A program made the position numbers and the translations under genes. The notes below the pieces were generated by a model that made no database searches, was not told the DNA's origin, and worked only from the letters and a program-made list of their open reading frames with translations. Of a stretch of 12,667 nt of DNA, positions 5,386 through 11,494 are shown in pieces. Position 1 is the stretch's first letter. The number at the start of each line of letters is the position of its first letter. Origin of the DNA: CAZJWR01 sp964549765 (GTDB lineage Bacteria > Zixibacteria > MSB-5A5 > GN15 > JAAZOE01); contig CAZJWR010000088.1 of assembly GCA_964549765.1 (NCBI GenBank), positions 1-12,667 of the forward strand, given 5' to 3'.

Positions 5386-8010
5386 ATGAGAGAATTATTG
5401 GCAAAACGTGGAATCGCTGAACCGATTCTGGCTCAATGGGAGAAGCGATTCGGCGGCAAATTATTACCGCTGCAGTACCGGGCGGTCGAGGAGTACCGAC
5501 TATTGGAAGGTGCGTCGCTGTTGATCTCGGCGCCGACGTCGTCGGGCAAAACCTTTTGCGGTGAGATGGCCCTGATCCGGGCCGCGATGGATCGCAAGAA
5601 GGGTATTTTCCTGGCGCCGCTGAAGGCGGTCGCGGAGGAGAAATTCCGGCGGTTTTCGGAATGCTACAGCGGGATCGGATTGAAGACGATCATCGCCACG
5701 CGGGATCATCCCGACAACGACGACGACATCGTCAACGGCCGATTCGACATCGCCGTTATGGTATATGAAAAATTCAACGCCACCCTTTTGGCTAATTTCG
5801 ATCTCATGTCGCAGGTCGGCGCGGTTGTCGTCGACGAACTCCAGATGCTGGCCGATCCGTCGCGCGGAGCGCAACTGGAACTGGCCCTGACCAAACTGCT
5901 GTATTCCAAATACGATCCGCAGATCATAGCCCTGTCCGCCGTCGTCGGCGAAGCCACCGGGCTGGCCGAATGGTTGGGGTGTCGCCTGCTTTTGGAAAAA
6001 AGCCGGCCGGTGGAACTCAAACGCGGCGTGGCGGTCGACGGCCGGTTTCATTTCCGCTGTCATAATTCCGGTGAACGCGGCGAAGAGGAATTCGCCGACG
6101 GAGGGGACCCATCCGAAACGCTCTTCCGGCATCTCCAGCGAATGTTCGAACATGAAAGGCAGGCGTTGGTCTTTCTCAAATCCCGCCGCGACACGGTCTC
6201 CGCCGCCCAGCGGTTTATCGAATACGCGGGACTGGAAGTCCTTCCGGATAACACCGCCTTCTTTGACGAACGTCTGGCGGGAGAGGAAGATTCATCCCTT
6301 TTGCACAACCTGTGCAGTCTGCTCGATTACGGCGTCGCCTTTCACAACGCCGACCTGACGGCGCTTCAGCGGCAGGCGGTGGAGGATGGGTATTTTCGGG
6401 GATTGATCCGGATCATTTTTGCCACGACAACGCTGTCGACCGGCATCAATCTTCCCGCCGCCACGGTTTTTATCGAGGCCCAGAAATATTCTCAGCAGGG
6501 ATATACCAATCGCCCGACCATGGAGCCGTTGTCGTGGTCGGAGTACGAAAGCATGTCCGGCCGAGCCGGGCGAACGGGACTGCTCGGTGAGAAGGAAACA
6601 TCCGGGCGCGCCGTCCTGATTGCCTCGGGAGAACTGGAAAAGACCATCCTCTGGGATTACTACATCGACAAACATCCCGATCCGCTGGTCTCCCAATTGG
6701 CCGCACGGCGGGCCGGGGATATCGTCCTCGACCTGTTTTGCTCCGGGCTGGCCGACACCCCGGAGAGCATCGCCGGAATCATCAGCCGAACGTATTTTGG
6801 CTCTTGTAAGGAGCTGTCTATCAATATAAACGACAAATTATATGAAGAATTACTTGATGGCGGATTTCTAAAACGAACCGGCGCGCAATTGTCGCCGACG
6901 CCGCTGGGGCGGGTGGTGGCGACGACCGGCCTGACGGTAGCGGGAGCGGAATATATCCTCGATGTGCATAGCGCCCACGCTTCCGACAACGATCAGCAAA
7001 TGCTCTATCATCTCTTTCAGTCCCCGGAAGGGAGAGCGATATACCTCCCCGGTTCGGGACGCGGCGAGATTCGCTGTTTGCCGAATCGATTTGATGACGA
7101 TGAAAATGATCCCCTGGCCGAGCACCTTTCCGGTTTGCGTCGGGAATTGACTTCCCAAGAGCGCAACCGCGTCCGGCTGGTGCGGCTGATGGATGATTGG
7201 ATGGGGGGTATGGCGGCGCTCGACATCGAAAGCGCCTACCGGTTACACCCGGGCATAATGGAAAAGCTGGCCGGCCAGGCCGGGTGGCTATTGGCGTCGA
7301 GCGCTTCGGTTATACGGACGCACGACCGCCTGTCCCATCTGCCGGCGCGCCTGGATAAGCTGGCGTTTTCGGTCCGGACGGGTTTGCCGCCGGAACTCGA
7401 AAAAATCCACCGCCTTTTGGGCGGTGATCTTCACCGCGGTGAATGGCTGTTTCTATACCATGACGATATTCACGATACCAAAAGGCTCTTCGAAGAGGGT
7501 ATGGCCGTCCTGCGCCGTCTGATTTCTTCCGAGGAGCGTCTCCGATTAATCGAACAACGAATCCAAAACATAAAGGAGGATATCATGCAGGCCACAAGTA
7601 CGTATGTGTCCGATTCTCCCGTATGCCCCGAATCGATCGAGATCGACGGGACGCCGGTGCGGGAACGGTTTCTGGTGCGGATCAATGGTCGTCCGATCAA
7701 GCTGACCGGGAAGTCGTTCAAGTATCTGGTCAGGCTGGCATGGTCGCGCCTAAGGAACGATCACGGCTGGCTTTATAAGGAAGATTTAGAGAAAGGCTTT
7801 AATCAAGCCCGCTACCTCTATCGTTTGCGTCAAGAAATCGGCCGCGACTTTCTGCCGGAATGGCCGCTGTACGAAAACAATCGCTCCGGCTATTATCGGC
7901 TGGCGGTCGAACGGGATCGGCTCCGGGTCAATATCGACGCTCTCAGGGATTTCCCCGATTACGAAGTTCGGGAAATGGCCCGCGATTTGACGGCGTCATC
8001 GACCGCCTGA
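5386..8010 (+). CDS. Ski2-like superfamily 2 helicase with C-terminal OmpR-type winged helix
   Basis: An 874-residue ATP-driven nucleic-acid helicase. The motor shows a Q-motif-like PLQYRAV (28-34), Walker A APTSSGKT (49-56), motif Ia LAPLKAVAEEK, Walker B as DELQ (150-153), motif III as SAV (184-186, usually SAT), GVAFHNADL (316-324), motif V ATTTLSTGINLPA (346-358) and motif VI SGRAGR (391-396). The FHN-type motif with GINLPA and SGRAGR places it with the Ski2/Hel308/PolQ-like branch, whose DNA members unwind branched or stalled-fork structures. Helical regions follow (about 420-720), then a coiled-coil-like stretch (about 705-733). The last domain (about 745-845) has a strand, LTGKSFKYLVRLA, YLYRLRQEIG and GYYRL, as in OmpR/PhoB winged helices. 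The start has GGGGGTG about 7 nt upstream. An internal Shine-Dalgarno and ATG at 7572-7587 may give a separate C-terminal product. A DNA-repair role is inferred from family and promoter. Confidence 0.9.
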   Translation: MRELLAKRGIAEPILAQWEKRFGGKLLPLQYRAVEEYRLLEGASLLISAPTSSGKTFCGEMALIRAAMDRKKGIFLAPLKAVAEEKFRRFSECYSGIGLKTIIATRDHPDNDDDIVNGRFDIAVMVYEKFNATLLANFDLMSQVGAVVVDELQMLADPSRGAQLELALTKLLYSKYDPQIIALSAVVGEATGLAEWLGCRLLLEKSRPVELKRGVAVDGRFHFRCHNSGERGEEEFADGGDPSETLFRHLQRMFEHERQALVFLKSRRDTVSAAQRFIEYAGLEVLPDNTAFFDERLAGEEDSSLLHNLCSLLDYGVAFHNADLTALQRQAVEDGYFRGLIRIIFATTTLSTGINLPAATVFIEAQKYSQQGYTNRPTMEPLSWSEYESMSGRAGRTGLLGEKETSGRAVLIASGELEKTILWDYYIDKHPDPLVSQLAARRAGDIVLDLFCSGLADTPESIAGIISRTYFGSCKELSININDKLYEELLDGGFLKRTGAQLSPTPLGRVVATTGLTVAGAEYILDVHSAHASDNDQQMLYHLFQSPEGRAIYLPGSGRGEIRCLPNRFDDDENDPLAEHLSGLRRELTSQERNRVRLVRLMDDWMGGMAALDIESAYRLHPGIMEKLAGQAGWLLASSASVIRTHDRLSHLPARLDKLAFSVRTGLPPELEKIHRLLGGDLHRGEWLFLYHDDIHDTKRLFEEGMAVLRRLISSEERLRLIEQRIQNIKEDIMQATSTYVSDSPVCPESIEIDGTPVRERFLVRINGRPIKLTGKSFKYLVRLAWSRLRNDHGWLYKEDLEKGFNQARYLYRLRQEIGRDFLPEWPLYENNRSGYYRLAVERDRLRVNIDALRDFPDYEVREMARDLTASSTA
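7572..7580 (+). promoter_or_regulatory. Internal Shine-Dalgarno sequence within the helicase gene
   Basis: AAAGGAGGA, a full-strength ribosome binding site, lies 5 nt (measured from the end of AGGAGG at 7579) before an in-frame ATG at 7585. It is as good as or better than the sites in front of the window's real starts. It falls in a linker just ahead of the winged-helix domain rather than at a random place in the gene. Confidence 0.55.
7585..8010 (+). CDS. Possible internally initiated winged-helix protein (helicase residues 734-874)
   Basis: The same frame as the helicase, starting at Met734 behind the internal ribosome binding site at 7572-7580. It would give a 141-residue protein that is almost entirely the OmpR/PhoB-like winged helix with a short N-terminal arm. 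Precedents exist for internal starts inside large nucleic-acid enzymes that supply a small subunit, for example small subunits from within large-subunit genes of some CRISPR effector complexes. The short form could assemble with the helicase on DNA or act as a regulator. The signals are visible; production of the protein is inference. Confidence 0.4.
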   Translation: MQATSTYVSDSPVCPESIEIDGTPVRERFLVRINGRPIKLTGKSFKYLVRLAWSRLRNDHGWLYKEDLEKGFNQARYLYRLRQEIGRDFLPEWPLYENNRSGYYRLAVERDRLRVNIDALRDFPDYEVREMARDLTASSTA

Positions 8011-8042
8011 CCGATAGATCATGGTTATCATGGAGCAATTGG

Positions 8043-8071
8043 TTGACTTCGGCGCGTCGGTTGGCTAAACT
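8043..8071 (+). promoter_or_regulatory. Promoter of the Lon-like gene
   Basis: TTGACT (8043-8048) and TAAACT (8066-8071) are 17 bp apart, about 40 bp before the Lon start, in the 102-bp gap after the helicase stop. No heat-shock CIRCE element and no copy of the palindrome found at 5129-5144 is seen here. The gene therefore appears able to be transcribed on its own, though read-through from the helicase is possible because no terminator is visible between them. Confidence 0.55.
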
Positions 8072-8112
8072 CCGTAGAGAAAAAACCGTATAAGCCGATA
8101 AGAGATGTAACG

Positions 8113-10611
8113 ATGACCATGATTATAAAGTCCCGCAAGCGGCTGCCTCTCAAGGCGTCCGATACAGAGATAATATTGCCGGTTCTTCCGCTTCGATCGG
8201 CAATAATTTTTCCGGGCGAAATTCATGCAATACAAATGGGGCGGAAAGAGAATCTGGAACTGCTCAAATCCGTGAGCGGGCGCGACAACCTGCTGATTCT
8301 CTCGTTTTCGCCGGAACGGATATCTACGGCCGGCGCGCCGAGGTTGTCTCATGTCAGTGTCCTGGGCCGGGTGCAGTCGATCAAGCCGGCCATGGCCAAA
8401 TCCAAGATGGTTACCATCGAGGGTGTCCGCCGGGTGGCGCTGGCCAAGATCGTAACGACCGTGCCATTCCTCGAAGCGGTCGCATCCGAGGTCGACGAAG
8501 AGGGATTCGACGGGGCGATGGTCCAGGAACAACTTTCCGAGGTCACCCATCTGATCTCCAACCTGGTGCGGCTGGACAGTCGCTATTCGAACGAGTTGAT
8601 CTACAATCTGGAAATGAACCGCGCCTCGCCGAGCGCCTTCGCCGACAAGGCCGGCGCGATGATTCATTTTCAACTCATGGATAAGCAGGAGTTGATTTCC
8701 ACCATCAGCGTTACCGAGCGGCTCGATACGCTGGTCCGGATGCTCAAGGACGAAATCGAGAAATATTCTCTGACGACCCAAATTCAAAATCGCGTCACTG
8801 AATCGATGGAGCGGAAGAAACGCGAGAGCTTTCTTCGCCAGCAGTTGACCGAAATTCGGCGCGAGCTGGGTGAGGAATTCATCGAGGAGGACCTGGCCAA
8901 GAGCTATCGCTTGAAGATCAAGCAAAACTCCTCGCTTCCGCCGGAAATCGCCGATCGCCTCTTCTTCGAGGCCGACCGGCTCAGCCATCTGTCGTCGTCA
9001 TCGGCAGAATACGGTTCGACGCGGGCCTATATCGATCTGCTTCTTTCGCTCCCCTGGAATGCGAAAGAACCGGAACCGTTCGATCTGGTCAAGGTCGAAG
9101 AGGCGATCAATCGCGAATATTACGGTCTGGCGCCGATCAAAGAGCAGGTGTTGGAATATCTGTCGATGCGGGAGCTCAGCCGGGAAAGCCGCGATCTGCC
9201 GATCCTCTGCCTGGCCGGAGCGGTCGGCACCGGCAAGGCCTCACTGGTCAAGGCGATCGCCTCGGCCATGGGGCGCCAATTGGTGCGCATCAACGGCACG
9301 AGTCTGATCATGGTCGAGGATATCAAGGGTACGCATCGCACGGAAATCGGCTCCGGGCCGGGGCAGTTGGTGCGGGCCATCCAGCGCACCGGATCTTTCG
9401 ACCTCGTGATTTATCTCGAAGATCTCGAATACGTCATCGAATCCGAGGATACCAACGCGCTTTTGGCCTTGCTCGAAGCCGTCGATCCCCGGCAGAATCT
9501 CCACTTTGTCGACAGTTTCGTCGGCGTGCCGCTCGACTTCTCACGGATCATGTTCGTGCTCGGGCTGTCGAATTTCGAGGAGTTTCCCGAACCGTTCGCG
9601 CACCGCCTGGAACTGGTCGAGATGCCCGGGTATATCGAGCGGGAAAAAATAGTCATCACCAAGCGGCACGTCCTGCCCAAATTGTATCGGCGGTACGGCC
9701 TGACCCGGTCCGAACTGCGCATCACCGACAAGGGCATCGCCCGGATCATCCGCCAGTACACGATGGAGGCGGGCTTGATCATGCTGCAGCAACGGCTTGA
9801 GAAGATTTTCCGCCGCATCACCCGCAAGAAGGCGGCCGGGGAGACCTGCAGTTACCTTATCAATGAAAACAACGTCGACCAATACCTCGGGACGGCCCAG
9901 TTCATTCCCGAAAAGGCCATGACCAAGCCGGAAATCGGGGTTGCCAACGGCCTGGCTTGGACCGGCGCGGGCGGGGATCTGATGCTGATCGAGGGCTTGA
10001 AAATGCGGGGGAGCGGGCAGGTGATCACGACCGGGTCGCTGGGCGAGGTCATGAAGGAATCGATCCAGGCGGCCTATAGTTTTGTCCGCGCCCGGGCCGA
10101 CTTTCTCGGTATCGACCACAACGATTTTGTCAATTTCGACGTGCATATTCATTTTCCGATGGGCGCCATCCCCAAGGACGGCCCCTCGGCCGGGGTTACG
10201 GTATCGCTCGTGATCGCCTCGGTGATGGCGGAACGTCCCATTCGCAACGATATTGCCATGACGGGCGAGGTGACGCTGCGAGGACGGGTGCTTCCCGTCA
10301 GCGGCATCAAGGAGAAAGTTTCGGCGGCCTACCGGGCGGGCATCCTCACCATCATCCTCCCCCGGGAAAACGAGAAAGACATCAAGGATATCCCCCGGGA
10401 AATCATCCGCAAAACCAATTTCGTTTTCATCGAAACGGTGGATGAATTGTTCGAACAGGGGCTGCTGGATTTCACGCCCTCGACCTTCACTCTGGAGAAG
10501 ATATTTGCCGAGGAAATCAGGAAGGCCAAAAAACGCAGCCGCTCCCGGTCGAAACCCCGGGCTGCGGCGGGCAAACGCAAGTCGAAAACTTCGAAACCAA
10601 ATGATGAGTAG
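8113..10611 (+). CDS. lon: LonA-type protease with degenerate AAA+ motifs
   Basis: An 832-residue protein with full LonA layout: N-terminal LON domain (from LPVLPLRSAIIFPGE, about 22-220), a helical linker (to about 335), the AAA+ domain (about 336-590) and the S16 protease domain (about 610-795). The protease dyad is intact: Ser692 in PKDGPSAG and Lys735 in GIKEK, spaced 43 residues as in E. coli Lon (Ser679/Lys722). The ATPase is not intact. Walker A is GAVGTGKA, with Ala376 where Thr is expected. Walker B reads YLEDLE (Glu436-Asp437) instead of LLDEID. The pore-loop Tyr of RTYIG is Glu411. Sensor 2 has Ile556 in place of Arg, and the sensor-1 segment is shifted by one residue. Arg498 of the arginine-finger region is kept. 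The last 30 residues are very basic. It probably degrades proteins in an ATP-independent or altered way; the gene shows no frameshift. The ribosome binding site is weak (AAGAGA). Confidence 0.88.
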   Translation: MTMIIKSRKRLPLKASDTEIILPVLPLRSAIIFPGEIHAIQMGRKENLELLKSVSGRDNLLILSFSPERISTAGAPRLSHVSVLGRVQSIKPAMAKSKMVTIEGVRRVALAKIVTTVPFLEAVASEVDEEGFDGAMVQEQLSEVTHLISNLVRLDSRYSNELIYNLEMNRASPSAFADKAGAMIHFQLMDKQELISTISVTERLDTLVRMLKDEIEKYSLTTQIQNRVTESMERKKRESFLRQQLTEIRRELGEEFIEEDLAKSYRLKIKQNSSLPPEIADRLFFEADRLSHLSSSSAEYGSTRAYIDLLLSLPWNAKEPEPFDLVKVEEAINREYYGLAPIKEQVLEYLSMRELSRESRDLPILCLAGAVGTGKASLVKAIASAMGRQLVRINGTSLIMVEDIKGTHRTEIGSGPGQLVRAIQRTGSFDLVIYLEDLEYVIESEDTNALLALLEAVDPRQNLHFVDSFVGVPLDFSRIMFVLGLSNFEEFPEPFAHRLELVEMPGYIEREKIVITKRHVLPKLYRRYGLTRSELRITDKGIARIIRQYTMEAGLIMLQQRLEKIFRRITRKKAAGETCSYLINENNVDQYLGTAQFIPEKAMTKPEIGVANGLAWTGAGGDLMLIEGLKMRGSGQVITTGSLGEVMKESIQAAYSFVRARADFLGIDHNDFVNFDVHIHFPMGAIPKDGPSAGVTVSLVIASVMAERPIRNDIAMTGEVTLRGRVLPVSGIKEKVSAAYRAGILTIILPRENEKDIKDIPREIIRKTNFVFIETVDELFEQGLLDFTPSTFTLEKIFAEEIRKAKKRSRSRSKPRAAAGKRKSKTSKPNDE

Positions 10612-10643
10612 CGGTGTAAGCATTTCGTCGCCCGAGATTCCGA

Positions 10644-10672
10644 TTGACACACGGGCGGTACGGTGTTAGTTT
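10644..10672 (+). promoter_or_regulatory. Promoter of the first cohesin-like gene
   Basis: TTGACA (10644-10649) and TAGTTT (10667-10672) are separated by 17 bp, about 37 bp before the start codon at 10709. The 97-bp gap after the Lon-like gene shows no terminator hairpin. Confidence 0.6.
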
Positions 10673-10708
10673 GTGTAATAATGTTTCATACCCTTCCTGG
10701 AGGATCGG

Positions 10709-11293
10709 ATGCGCACTAAAGCAATAGTATGTTTGTCTCTTGTGATGCTTCTTCCTGCCATGCTACCGGCCGCGGATAAGGTTGCCCCCACGGCTGCTTC
10801 CATGGCCGCCAATGACGGCAACGCCCCTGATACGCTCATTGTCGAGCGGGTAACGGCCGACGAGGACGCGGGAGTCGCGCTCAAAGTACAATTCTATAAC
10901 GACGAGGAACTGGCAGCGCTGACGATCCCGCTCAGCGTGAAGGGAACCGGTTATTCCATCGATTCCGTCTCGTTCGCGGGCAGCCGCGTCGAGTATCTGA
11001 GCATGCGTCCGGTCACGATCAAGGAGAACAAAAAGGACGTCGTTTTCGGCGCCATCGTCATGACCGAAAATTATATCCCGGTCGGGCGGGGACTGATGGC
11101 CACGCTGTACCTGTCGCCCGCGGGCGACAATTCGGAACCGACGACAATCGATACCACCACGATCGGCCCCGCCTCGGTACTCTTTACCAAGGCCAGTTCC
11201 GCTTCGTTTGTCCCCCGCTTTGTATCCGGTGAAGTGTCGCCCAAAATGGCATCCGGGGAAAAAACCTCGGCATCCGACACGTCCGGGAAATAA
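10709..11293 (+). CDS. Secreted single cohesin-like domain protein
   Basis: A 194-residue exported protein with a signal peptide (1-22, hydrophobic core then LPAA), a short low-complexity stretch (24-38) and one beta-sandwich domain (about 40-175). The domain starts at DTLIVERV and includes FYNDEELAALTIPL, DSVSFAGSR, DVVFGAIV and VGRGLMATLYL. The pattern of an N-terminal beta strand followed by a DEELxAxTIPL segment and a GLMATL strand resembles the cohesin-like domains of secreted proteins in Zixibacteria-like genomes. I could not confirm the family from sequence alone. The tail (176-194) is rich in Ser, Thr and Lys. GGAGG (10699-10703) precedes the ATG. The domain is clearly paralogous to the N-terminal domain of the next gene, so the pair arose by tandem duplication. 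No dockerin or sorting tail is present, so the partner and anchoring are unknown. Confidence 0.75.
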   Translation: MRTKAIVCLSLVMLLPAMLPAADKVAPTAASMAANDGNAPDTLIVERVTADEDAGVALKVQFYNDEELAALTIPLSVKGTGYSIDSVSFAGSRVEYLSMRPVTIKENKKDVVFGAIVMTENYIPVGRGLMATLYLSPAGDNSEPTTIDTTTIGPASVLFTKASSASFVPRFVSGEVSPKMASGEKTSASDTSGK

Positions 11294-11360
11294 TCGGGGG
11301 CGGGGAACAAAAGAAGGGATCCGCCTATAGCATCGGGTCCCATCCGGCTCATTTATATCC

Positions 11361-11389
11361 TTGACACATTATTCCTTCTTCCGTATTTT
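11361..11389 (+). promoter_or_regulatory. Promoter of the second cohesin-like gene
   Basis: TTGACA (11361-11366) and TATTTT (11384-11389) with a 17-bp spacer give a strong sigma-70 promoter. The predicted start near 11396 leaves a leader of about 100 nt before the ATG at 11495. In the leader I see only the short palindrome CACATGTG and no recognisable riboswitch. Confidence 0.65.
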
Positions 11390-11494
11390 TAGTCTAAGAA
11401 GAACTACGGAACCTACATAATACATGCCCCGATATCAGGCTCTATGCAAGCACATCACATGTGTTGGACGTCGACGATGTACAGGAGGTCTCCA

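Noticed and set aside
5500..6153. Minus-strand open frame (217 codons) opposite the helicase motor
   Set aside because: It lies opposite helicase motifs that are plainly coding, and it has no domain.
8065..8988. Minus-strand open frame (307 codons) opposite the N-terminal part of the Lon-like gene
   Set aside because: No recognisable domain; it overlaps the Lon promoter and coding region. The sense strand has clear LON-domain homology.
9541..10650. Long minus-strand open frame (369 codons) inside the Lon-like gene
   Set aside because: It is antisense to a strongly conserved protease region. Its product is Gly/Asp/His-rich with no domain, and it is a known artefact of GC-biased codon use opposite real genes.
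10681..10719. 12-codon leader-type frame overlapping the start of the first cohesin-like gene
   Set aside because: It begins about at the predicted transcription start, has no ribosome binding site and no attenuator structure; probably chance.
11316..11341. Inverted repeat GGGATCC / GGGTCCC after the first cohesin-like gene
   Set aside because: Seven pairs with one G-T wobble, a 12-nt loop and no T-run; too weak to call a terminator.
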